A DNA stretch of 64,000 nt. Origin: Clostridiales bacterium (GTDB lineage: Bacteria; Bacillota; Clostridia; Saccharofermentanales; Saccharofermentanaceae). Below are positions 26,876 through 34,912 of this stretch, in pieces (position 1 is the stretch's first letter; every line of letters begins with the position of its first letter). The stretch is taken from the NCBI GenBank assembly GCA_017515465.1, contig JAFWFV010000005.1, forward strand, positions 1 through 64,000, given 5' to 3'. Below the pieces are notes generated by a model. That model had not been told where the DNA came from. It saw only the letters and a program-made list of their open reading frames with translations, and did no database searches. A program made the translations under genes and the position numbers.

Positions 26876-27949
26876 ATGAAAAAACGCATCGTCGCTCTCA
26901 TATCAGTACTGGTGATCACAGGCATAATATTGGCGTTCCTGTCATGTCTGGTCATGCCCAAGTACATGTCCGGCATAATCGAGGGTTCCCTGACGGAGGA
27001 ATACTACGATGACAAGGCTCCTCACGAAGTCATATTCATCGGTGACTGCGAACTCTACGAGAATGTGTCAACTGTGGAGCTGTACCGTGAATACGGCATC
27101 TCTTCCTACATCAGAGGCAACTCCCAGCAACTCATCTGGCAGTCCTACTATCTCCTGGAGGACGTGCTCCGCTACGAAAAGCCCAAGGTGGTTGTATTTA
27201 ATGTCCTCGCTCTGAAATACAACGAGCCGAAGAGCGAGACATACAACAGGATGACATTAGACGGCATGAAGTGGTCCATGACCAAGGTAAATGCCATCAA
27301 GGCATCAATGACAGAGGATGAGAACTTCGTCGAATATGTATTCCCCTTCCTGAGGTTCCACTCCAGATGGCAGGAACTTAAAGCCTCCGACTGGAATTAC
27401 CTCATGGGCAAAGAACCCGTTTCCATAAACGGATACTATCTGAGAGCAGACGTCAGGCCTGAGACGGGATTCCCCGAACCCAAGTCCCTGACAGATCCCG
27501 CATTCGGTTCCAATGCCATGATGTACCTGGACAAGATGGCAGACCTGTGCAGGGAAAACGGCATAGAACTGATCCTGGTAAAGGCTCCCATCACCTACCC
27601 CTACTGGTATCCGGAATGGGATCAGCAGGTATCGGACTATGCACAGGAAAAGGGACTGACATACATCAACTATATAAACGAGATGGATGCCATGGGCCTG
27701 GATATGACAACAGACACCTATGACGGCGGCGAACATCTGAACGTATACGGTGCGGAAAAGTTCGCAGACCATATCGGAGCCTATCTCACGGAAAACTACG
27801 ATCTCACCGACTACAGGAACGTTCCCGGAGTCGCAGCTATATGGGCAGAAAAGGAATCACTCTACGACTCCATCCTGCAGCAGCAGTTATCAGAGATCGC
27901 ACAGTACGGGGAACTGATGAGCTTCGGCAAGAACGCCATTGAAGAATAA
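26876..27949 (+). CDS. SGNH-like extracellular protein (DltD position)
   Basis: A 357-residue protein anchored by an N-terminal hydrophobic helix (about residues 5-25), with the rest probably outside. Its fold markers are VIFIGDCELYEN near residues 53-62 and the C-terminal DGGEHLNVYGAEKF with Asp283 and His287. The usual SGNH/DltD nucleophile Ser is replaced by Cys58 (GDC). As the last gene of the operon it takes the DltD position, the probable final transferase or hydrolase at the surface. From memory, clostridial relatives share the GDC motif, so Cys may be the working residue rather than a loss. Confidence 0.75.
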   Translation: MKKRIVALISVLVITGIILAFLSCLVMPKYMSGIIEGSLTEEYYDDKAPHEVIFIGDCELYENVSTVELYREYGISSYIRGNSQQLIWQSYYLLEDVLRYEKPKVVVFNVLALKYNEPKSETYNRMTLDGMKWSMTKVNAIKASMTEDENFVEYVFPFLRFHSRWQELKASDWNYLMGKEPVSINGYYLRADVRPETGFPEPKSLTDPAFGSNAMMYLDKMADLCRENGIELILVKAPITYPYWYPEWDQQVSDYAQEKGLTYINYINEMDAMGLDMTTDTYDGGEHLNVYGAEKFADHIGAYLTENYDLTDYRNVPGVAAIWAEKESLYDSILQQQLSEIAQYGELMSFGKNAIEE

Positions 27950-27960
27950 GCCGTTCTATC

Positions 27961-29496
27961 TTACATAAACGCCAGGAATTCACACGAATAGAATGCAGCT
28001 GATGCCATGCAGAACAGGCATATTGCCCCGGTCATGAACTTGGTAAGAAGTGACAGGTATTCGTTCCTGGACTTAAAGTCAAAGCACGTTGCCGTAAATA
28101 CCGCAGAGCATATGATCAGTGGCAGGACATACCTGAAGTTCACAGAACAGATGAGAGGGTATTTAAAGGCAAAGAGAATGCAGCTTGTAAGCTCCGTAAA
28201 CATCAGGATGAAGACAGCAAAGAGCTCAATGTTCTTCTCCTTTACTGCCTTAATGAATGCCTTGACGGCGCCAGCTATTATCATGACCATTACGATCAGT
28301 GCGACTATGGTCAGGAGTATCGCCAGCAGGACGAACAGCTCACTGTTGTGGTGATCGAATTCATCGAATAAAGAGCTCTTGAACAGGGTCATGAATATGT
28401 TGTAATCCTTGTTGTTGATGTCGAACACAACAAAGGGTATGGACGATGTTACCGGGGATATCCCGAACAGTCTGTCGGCCACGGAATAGCCGGACAGATC
28501 CTGGTTGGGGACTATTCCGAGATCAAATACATAAGTCGGGGGTATGCCCCACCTGATGTAGTTCCTCACGGGGAACCATAATCCGAGGGGAAATACGACG
28601 GCCGCAAATGTCAGGAACATGAGCCACATCTTTTTGTCCCTGAACCTGGCCTTGATAAGTGCAGCCAGGAATATGAATCCCACGGGGAAAGCGATAAGGC
28701 CTGCTGAGATCTTGGTCATCATGCCCAGCCCTATGCATATGGCGGTGATGATGATCCTGCCGAAGCTGTGCTCCCTATACCACTTTATGGCATTGTAGAA
28801 CGCCGCGATCACCAGCATGTTGGCCAGGGGATCGTTGTTGATGTGTCCTGCGGACACTATCAGATAAGGGTAGAAACAAGCCAGTGCAAATGAGCAGATG
28901 AGTGCCGTCTTTTCAAAGCCGAATGCCTTAAGGATCTTATAGATCAGGATCAGCGTTACGAGCGAGTAGAAAAGTGATATGCACTGCAGGAATCCGTAAT
29001 CACCTGCCCTGCCGGGAAAGATCAGGGAATTGACCTTGATCGCGGCAGCACTTATGGCGTGATGGAGGGGCGGATGGTAGAACTGTCCCGTCCCCCTGAA
29101 ATCGAAATCAGGCAGATGATGGTTATTGAGCAGGTACAGTATGTAGTTATCGTGTACCGCTTTGTTCATGTCAAAGTCAAAGGTGCCCACGTCATGCTGA
29201 TAAATGTCACTGGTCTTGGCATAGATTACATACCATGTGCGTGCCAGGAATCCTCCTGCTGCGCACATGATGGCGGCGGCCTTTATATCGAGCTTTTTTA
29301 TGATGGCGAGAACTGCCATAAATATAAAGAGCAAGGCCATGAGGGTGATGTAGATAACCATCATGGTCTTGCTGTTTATACCTGTAACAGATGTGCTCCC
29401 GCCTGTCAGAAGCCAGACAGATATGCACAGCAGACCCGATACGATATAAGGATGCTCAGATATGAGCTTCAGGGATCCGATGTGCTTGCCGTCCAT
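27961..29496 (-). CDS. GT-C family membrane glycosyltransferase (copy A)
   Basis: A 511-residue polytopic protein of the GT39/ArnT-like type that uses polyprenyl-phosphate sugars on the outer face. Family features include an acidic first loop (DVGTFDFDMN), FYHPPLHHAISA, GLGMMTKISAG, FPLGLWFPVRNYIRWGIPPTY and CSVNFRYVLP. These segments recur almost unchanged in the product of 30095-31744, so the two are paralogues. It converges on the Dlt-like operon with a 12-base gap. The sugar and acceptor are unknown. Confidence 0.8.
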   Translation of the reverse strand: MDGKHIGSLKLISEHPYIVSGLLCISVWLLTGGSTSVTGINSKTMMVIYITLMALLFIFMAVLAIIKKLDIKAAAIMCAAGGFLARTWYVIYAKTSDIYQHDVGTFDFDMNKAVHDNYILYLLNNHHLPDFDFRGTGQFYHPPLHHAISAAAIKVNSLIFPGRAGDYGFLQCISLFYSLVTLILIYKILKAFGFEKTALICSFALACFYPYLIVSAGHINNDPLANMLVIAAFYNAIKWYREHSFGRIIITAICIGLGMMTKISAGLIAFPVGFIFLAALIKARFRDKKMWLMFLTFAAVVFPLGLWFPVRNYIRWGIPPTYVFDLGIVPNQDLSGYSVADRLFGISPVTSSIPFVVFDINNKDYNIFMTLFKSSLFDEFDHHNSELFVLLAILLTIVALIVMVMIIAGAVKAFIKAVKEKNIELFAVFILMFTELTSCILFAFKYPLICSVNFRYVLPLIICSAVFTATCFDFKSRNEYLSLLTKFMTGAICLFCMASAAFYSCEFLAFM

Positions 29497-29498
29497 CG

Positions 29499-30059
29499 TT
29501 ATTCAGTTCTGAGATTAGCGTAGTCGTAGACTATTCCGGAGACCTCATCGTTCTCAAATACGAAGGAGAGAACGCTCTCACCCTTTGTATACTTGATGAC
29601 GCTGCCGGCATCCTGATAATCATCTCCATAAGCGGCTGTTACATCATCTCTGGATGAACCTATCCTGATGCCTTCCTCAGTTGAGATAACGTCTGCCTTG
29701 ACCTCTACGGAACTGATCATGTCCCTGTCTCCATCCGGATATGTATAGATGACAAAGAGAGGATATGTGTAGATCTTATCCAGGCCCTGATATGCGCAGG
29801 AATTTGATTCGTAATATGTGTAATCATCTCCGAATGCTGCGAGTGCTGCTGATACGTCAGTATTTACCTGTACGGTGGTGCCTGAATAGGTGAACTTGTA
29901 GGAATCAGAGCTGACTGATGCCTCTCCGCCGTCTCCGGGAACAGTGATGGTCGTTTGTCCTCCGATGTTGACGGGATCCGTCTGCTCCTCTCCTGATGAA
30001 CATCCTGCCAGCGCGAGGGCTGCTGCCAGTGAGACTGCTATGATAATCGATCTTTTCAT
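29499..30059 (-). CDS. Lipoprotein of unknown function (copy B)
   Basis: A 186-residue lipoprotein (lipobox LAGC at about residue 20) with a Ser/Gly/Thr-rich linker. It is a clear paralogue of the 22144-22707 product: VQVNTD, FGDDYTYYESNSCA, GLDKIYTY, MISSVEV, EGIRIG and a closing VLSFVFE.D..SGIVYD region correspond in order. It lies between the two GT-C paralogues, 2 bases from the one downstream, suggesting a joint role in a surface glycan or teichoic acid-like polymer. Confidence 0.75.
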   Translation of the reverse strand: MKRSIIIAVSLAAALALAGCSSGEEQTDPVNIGGQTTITVPGDGGEASVSSDSYKFTYSGTTVQVNTDVSAALAAFGDDYTYYESNSCAYQGLDKIYTYPLFVIYTYPDGDRDMISSVEVKADVISTEEGIRIGSSRDDVTAAYGDDYQDAGSVIKYTKGESVLSFVFENDEVSGIVYDYANLRTE

Positions 30060-30094
30060 TTTAATTTACCTCCGTTTTCCACCCGGCTATTTTA

Positions 30095-31744
30095 TCACAA
30101 GTTCTGCAGTTCGAGCCACATATCGTAGTACCACAGTGAAATGTAGAACACATAAGACATTACTGACACCGCCACAACGCTGATATCCGTTATGGTCCCC
30201 AGTATCCTGATCCTGTCATCTCTTCCGATCCTGTCCCTCAGTACTCCTGCCCCCAGGAACAGCGGTATCAGTACGGGAACGATGTATCTGAAGTTCATGG
30301 TGCAGATAAAGGGGAACTTGAAGCAGAAGATCGTGAAGCTGATGAGTTCCACTGCCAGCAGTGCGGTAAGAGATATTATCTCCCATGTGTACTCCCTCTT
30401 CCTGACCGTTCTGATTATCAGATATATGACGCCGATAAATGCTGCAACTGCCAGGAAGGCAACTATCGTAAATATGATAAAGCTCAGTGTTCCAAAGAAC
30501 ATGTGCACCCTGTAATCGTCATCGTCAAATACTGCAGACCAGACGGCAAAGTACGGGATGTTATAGTATCCGCTGTTATCGAAAACATCGAACAGGCGCT
30601 GCCACACACTGTACTTTTCCAGAGAAGAATCGTAGAAAGGTACGGGGATATATGTCGGCGGCACGCCCCATCCCAGGTAGTTCCTTATGGGGAACCACAG
30701 CCCCAGGGGGAAGGATATCAGTGCAAATATGCCGTACTGTCCCCAGAGCCTTAAATCCTTGCCCTTTTTCTCTATCAGTACTGCCAGCAGGATGATGCCT
30801 ACGGGAACGGCGGCCATCCAGACGGACAGCTTTGTCATCATGCCCAGGCCTATGGTAAGGGCGCTCAGCACCACGTGTACCGTCTTTCGTCCTTCCCTGT
30901 ACCAGCGGAAGATAAAATATACCGACATGACGAACAGCATTATCGATAATATGTCGTTGTTCAGTTCTCCTGCGTTGAAGACGAAGAACGGGAAGACTGC
31001 CATCATGAGCGTCATGGTGAGATCCGTCCTGTCAGTCAGACCGAACATCATAACGATCCTTCTCATGAATACGACCGTAAGCATGCTGTATACGGTGGTG
31101 AACATCTGGAGGACATCGTAGTTCTGCGCATATTTTGGGAATACCATGCCGTACAGCCTGAGAAAATAAGCGCAGATCAGATGATGGAACGGCGGGTGAT
31201 ACCACTGATCCATCTCCCTGACGTCAGCTGCGGGGATCCATCCGTAATATCTGATATAGCTGATATATCCCGCATGGTGGGGATCGAATACCGTCTCACC
31301 GAAGAATCCCACGTCGTTCTGCCTGAGCCAGCATGGAGTGTACTGGCTGTAACAGAACATGAGCCAGAAACCCATGGCCAGGATCAGATGTATCAGCTGA
31401 TCGTGGTCAAAGCTGCCCTTGATGCGCAGATAGATGAGGCTGCCTGCTATGATCACCGTTCCTCCGGCTGAGAGGATCAGGTTGTTATCCGCACCCAGCA
31501 GGCAGGATAAGGCAGATATCATGCCGATGGCAACGCCTGATATAGCGCAGGCAGGGATCTTTGCCTTTGCAACATAGAGGCAGAAGGCACCGAATCCCCC
31601 GGTCACGAAGAACATGTCAACGGGACCCATCAGAGATGAGTCTCCCCTGGCAAACAGTATGCAGTACAACAGCACTCCTGCCATGAAAAGGACAGGGTGT
31701 TTTACCATGAAACTGCCGTTTGTATCATCCTTCGTTTTGCTCAT
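30095..31744 (-). CDS. GT-C family membrane glycosyltransferase (copy B)
   Basis: A 549-residue paralogue of the 27961-29496 product. It shares QWYHPPFHHLICA, IGLGMMTKLSVW, FPLGLWFPIRNYLGWGVPPTY and TMNFRYIVPVLIP, with about a dozen membrane segments. No ribosome binding site precedes the ATG at 31744. Instead TGTTATACT, an extended -10 box, ends 6 bases upstream, so the transcript may be leaderless. An alternative start at the Met of residue 13 also lacks a ribosome binding site. Confidence 0.8.
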   Translation of the reverse strand: MSKTKDDTNGSFMVKHPVLFMAGVLLYCILFARGDSSLMGPVDMFFVTGGFGAFCLYVAKAKIPACAISGVAIGMISALSCLLGADNNLILSAGGTVIIAGSLIYLRIKGSFDHDQLIHLILAMGFWLMFCYSQYTPCWLRQNDVGFFGETVFDPHHAGYISYIRYYGWIPAADVREMDQWYHPPFHHLICAYFLRLYGMVFPKYAQNYDVLQMFTTVYSMLTVVFMRRIVMMFGLTDRTDLTMTLMMAVFPFFVFNAGELNNDILSIMLFVMSVYFIFRWYREGRKTVHVVLSALTIGLGMMTKLSVWMAAVPVGIILLAVLIEKKGKDLRLWGQYGIFALISFPLGLWFPIRNYLGWGVPPTYIPVPFYDSSLEKYSVWQRLFDVFDNSGYYNIPYFAVWSAVFDDDDYRVHMFFGTLSFIIFTIVAFLAVAAFIGVIYLIIRTVRKREYTWEIISLTALLAVELISFTIFCFKFPFICTMNFRYIVPVLIPLFLGAGVLRDRIGRDDRIRILGTITDISVVAVSVMSYVFYISLWYYDMWLELQNL

Positions 31745-31750
31745 AAAGCA

Positions 31751-31759
31751 AGTATAACA
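31751..31759 (-). promoter_or_regulatory. Extended -10 box, probable leaderless promoter of GT-C copy B
   Basis: On the minus strand TGTTATACT (TG, one base, TATACT) is followed by six bases and the ATG at 31744. A second TATAAT lies twelve bases further upstream and would give only a very short leader. Confidence 0.45.
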
Positions 31760-31899
31760 CGCATTATAATAATTAATATAAAATATCTTGATTTTCGCAT
31801 TATTTGAATATATAGTTGATACTATTCGGGTATTAGGCTCGTTTTTTGACCTGTCAATGGCGGCAGAGCCGAAAATCTAATTTTACAGAGGGGTTTGCA

Positions 31900-33027
31900 A
31901 TGAAGAAAGTTTTAGTTTGCAAAGAAAAGATCGAAGCTGAAACCAGAGTTGCCCTCATTCCTGACGATATCAAGCGTCTTTCCGGAATGGGCTTCGAATT
32001 CACGGTAGTAAGCGGCGCAGGCCTCAAGAGTGGTATCACAGATGCCGATTACGAGGCAGCAGGAGCAAAGATCGTCAAGACCGAGGAAGACGGCTATCAG
32101 GATGCCGAGATCGTAGTGCGCATCCTCAAGCCTGAGAGTGCAAAGGGCCTTAAGCCTGATACTCTCCACGTCAGCTACCTCGATCCTTTCAACGAGAAGG
32201 ACCTCCTGAAGGAATTTGCCACGAGCAATGTTCAGGCTGTATCACTCGAGATGATCCCCAGAACAACACTGGCACAGAAGATGGACGTTCAGTCATCACA
32301 GACATCACTTGCAGGTTATGTTGCAGTCCTCAATGCTGCTGCAAGACTTCCCAAGATCCTCCCCATGATGGTTACCCCTGCAGGCACCATCAATCCCGCG
32401 AGAGTATTTATCATCGGTGTAGGTGTTGCAGGTCTGCAGGCTATCGCTACTGCCAAGAGACTCGGTGCGAGAGTAGATGCTTTCGATACGAGACCGGTAG
32501 TTGAGGAGCAGGTCAAGTCCCTCGGCGCCAACTTCGTCAAGATCGATCTCGGCGAGATGGGACAGACAGAGCAGGGCTATGCAAAGGAACTCACACCTGA
32601 GCAGGTTGAGAAGCAGCGTGAGGGCCAGGCAAAGGTATGTGAGAAGAGCAACATCATCATCACAACAGCCAAGGTCTTCGGACGCAAGGCACCCGTACTC
32701 ATCAAGAAAGATGTTATCGAGCGTATGCAGCCCGGTACCATCGTCGTAGATATGGCCGTATCCACAGGCGGCAACGTTGAGGGTTCATCCCCTGACAAGG
32801 TCGTAACAACTGATAACGGCGTAATCATCCTCCCCGGCGACATGCTGGAGCGTCAGGTTCCCGTTGACGCATCCAAGATGCTCTCCGGAAACATCTACGC
32901 ATTCCTGACACACTTCTACAATAAGGAGACAAAGGAATTCGAAGTTAAGCTCGAGGATGAGATCATGAAGGGCTGTCTCCTGACAAAGGGCGGCGAGATC
33001 ATTCACGAGAGATTTAAGGAGGCTTGA
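31900..33027 (+). CDS. pntAA: NAD(P) transhydrogenase subunit alpha part 1
   Basis: The NAD(H)-binding domain I of the proton-translocating transhydrogenase, which drives NADP+ reduction by NADH. The 375-residue protein is of the alanine dehydrogenase/PntA type: an N-terminal ETRVALIPDDIKRL motif, LDVQSSQTSLAGYVAV and the Rossmann segment FIIGVGVAGLQAIATAKRLG. The open frame reaches back to 31846, but AGAGGGG precedes the ATG at 31900, which gives MKKVLVCKEKIE. The split into three genes (pntAA, pntAB, pntB) is common in Firmicutes. Confidence 0.94.
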   Translation: MKKVLVCKEKIEAETRVALIPDDIKRLSGMGFEFTVVSGAGLKSGITDADYEAAGAKIVKTEEDGYQDAEIVVRILKPESAKGLKPDTLHVSYLDPFNEKDLLKEFATSNVQAVSLEMIPRTTLAQKMDVQSSQTSLAGYVAVLNAAARLPKILPMMVTPAGTINPARVFIIGVGVAGLQAIATAKRLGARVDAFDTRPVVEEQVKSLGANFVKIDLGEMGQTEQGYAKELTPEQVEKQREGQAKVCEKSNIIITTAKVFGRKAPVLIKKDVIERMQPGTIVVDMAVSTGGNVEGSSPDKVVTTDNGVIILPGDMLERQVPVDASKMLSGNIYAFLTHFYNKETKEFEVKLEDEIMKGCLLTKGGEIIHERFKEA

Positions 33028-33030
33028 TCT

Positions 33031-33360
33031 ATGGATATCCAAACAATAATGCTGCTGCTGTTCATCTTCATCATAGCAGCTTTCCTGGGTGTTGAACTTA
33101 TCTCCAAGGTTCCTTCCCAGCTCCACACACCTCTGATGAGCGGTACTAACGCCATCTCAGGCATCACCATCGTAGGTGCCATCGCAGCTACTCAGGTTAA
33201 CTCTTTCCTGGCCGTTAACGGCTCAGGTTCCATCGCAGCCGACATCATCGGCATCATCTTCGGTTTTCTTGCCGTACTCTTCGCTACGATCAATGTTATC
33301 GGCGGTTACTTCGTAACTGACAGGATGCTCGGTATGTTCAAGAAGAAAGGAGATAACTGA
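33031..33360 (+). CDS. pntAB: NAD(P) transhydrogenase subunit alpha part 2
   Basis: A 109-residue membrane subunit with three to four helices. SQLHTPLMSGTNAISGI is the diagnostic motif near residue 30. It forms the proton channel with PntB. It lies 3 bases after pntAA and overlaps pntB by 1 base (TGATG). Confidence 0.94.
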   Translation: MDIQTIMLLLFIFIIAAFLGVELISKVPSQLHTPLMSGTNAISGITIVGAIAATQVNSFLAVNGSGSIAADIIGIIFGFLAVLFATINVIGGYFVTDRMLGMFKKKGDN

Positions 33361-34835
33361 TGAATACGACGGCAATTAGTGTTATCAGCGCTATCTGCAT
33401 TATCATGTATATTGCAGCCAGCATCTTCTTTATCCTCGGTATCAAGAAGCTCGGCAAGGCCAATACCGCACGTAAAGGTAATCTCCTTTCATCCGTAGGT
33501 ATGGGTATCGCCGTTCTGGCAGTATTTATCGAGGGCATCTCCTACATGATCCTCACAGGTAATTTCGGACGCAACATCGGTCTGTTCTTCCTGTCATTCG
33601 GAATTCCCTTCGTTGCCATCATCATCGGCGGCATCATCGGTTTCCTGTGGGCCAAGAAGGTTGAGATGACCGGAATGCCCGAGCTCGTTGCTCTGTTCAA
33701 CGGCTTCGGCGGTCTGGCTTCACTCCTCGTTGCCCTCTCACAGTTCTCAGCAGGCAAGGCCGTAACAAACGACGCCTTTGCTGCCATCACACTGGGACTT
33801 ACGATCGCCATCGGCGCTATCGCATTCACAGGATCCATCGTTGCATGGGGCAAGCTCTCCGGCAAGAAGATGTTCAAGAAAAACGTTCCCGTACCTAACT
33901 TCGTTAACGGCATACTCTGCGGAGTAGGTCTGCTGGGCATCATCTTCTATGCATGCGGATACAGCAGCTCCAGCAGGGGAGCAGCAGGTGCAGGTGTTCT
34001 CGGCGTTATCGGAGTTATCCTCACAGTCATCGTATTCCTCGTTCTCGGTGTAACACTCGTTATCAAGATCGGCGGCGGTGACATGCCTGTTATCATCTCA
34101 TTCCTTAACGCTCTTTCAGGTCTGGCTGCAGCATTTGCAGGTTTCCCTATCAGAAATACGGTCCTTATCGTTTCAGGATGTCTCGTTGGTGCTTCCGGTC
34201 TCATCCTCACGCTCATCATGTGTAAGGCCATGAACAGGAAGTTCTTCGACCTCCTCTTCAAGAGCTTCGGCGCAAAGAAGAGCACTGCAGCAGCAGGCGA
34301 GCAGAAGGAACCCAAGGCTATGTCCATCGAGGATGCTTTCCTGATCCTCGAGGCTGCAAAGAACGTTGTCATCATCCCCGGTTACGGTATGGCTGTTGCT
34401 CAGGCTCAGCATGCTGTAAAGGAGCTCTGTGACGTTCTCGAGGAGAACGGATGCGAAGTCAACTTTGCCATCCACCCCGTTGCAGGACGTATGCCCGGTC
34501 ACATGAACGTACTCCTCGCAGAGGCAAACGTTCCCTACGAGCAGCTCAAGACATCTGACGATATCAATCCCCAGATGAGCAACGTTGACGTAGCCATCGT
34601 AATCGGTGCCAACGACGTTGTTAACCCCGCAGCCATCAACGATGAGTCATCTCCTCTCTACGGCATGCCTATCGTTAATGCTTACGAGGCACGTACAGTA
34701 TTCGTACTGAAGCGTGGTAAGGGTACAGGTTTCTCCGGTATCGAGAACCCTCTGTTCACCAACGAGAACACTGTCATGATCTATGGCGATGCCAAGCAGA
34801 CAGTATCCCAGCTCGTTGTTGAGTTCGAGAACTGA
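33360..34835 (+). CDS. pntB: NAD(P) transhydrogenase subunit beta
   Basis: A 491-residue subunit with about nine transmembrane helices followed by the NADP(H)-binding domain III (about residues 315-491). NVVIIPGYGMAVAQAQH and IHPVAGRMPGHMNVLLAEA bind NADP. DVAIVIGANDVVNPAA and PIVNAYEARTVFVLKRG complete the site. A strong bidirectional terminator follows. Confidence 0.96.
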   Translation: MNTTAISVISAICIIMYIAASIFFILGIKKLGKANTARKGNLLSSVGMGIAVLAVFIEGISYMILTGNFGRNIGLFFLSFGIPFVAIIIGGIIGFLWAKKVEMTGMPELVALFNGFGGLASLLVALSQFSAGKAVTNDAFAAITLGLTIAIGAIAFTGSIVAWGKLSGKKMFKKNVPVPNFVNGILCGVGLLGIIFYACGYSSSSRGAAGAGVLGVIGVILTVIVFLVLGVTLVIKIGGGDMPVIISFLNALSGLAAAFAGFPIRNTVLIVSGCLVGASGLILTLIMCKAMNRKFFDLLFKSFGAKKSTAAAGEQKEPKAMSIEDAFLILEAAKNVVIIPGYGMAVAQAQHAVKELCDVLEENGCEVNFAIHPVAGRMPGHMNVLLAEANVPYEQLKTSDDINPQMSNVDVAIVIGANDVVNPAAINDESSPLYGMPIVNAYEARTVFVLKRGKGTGFSGIENPLFTNENTVMIYGDAKQTVSQLVVEFEN

Positions 34836-34856
34836 TAGTCTTAATAGCACAAAACA

Positions 34857-34890
34857 AATCCCGGCAGGCGCATCACCTGCCGGGATTTTT
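34857..34890. terminator. Bidirectional terminator between pntB and the M56 peptidase gene
   Basis: AATCCCGGCAGG and CCTGCCGGGATT form a 12-bp stem with a 7-base loop. It is followed by a T run on the plus strand, and by TTTGTTTTG on the minus strand, so it can end both convergent transcripts. Confidence 0.92.
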
Positions 34891-34912
34891 CTATGCGGCT
34901 ATTGGAGAGATA

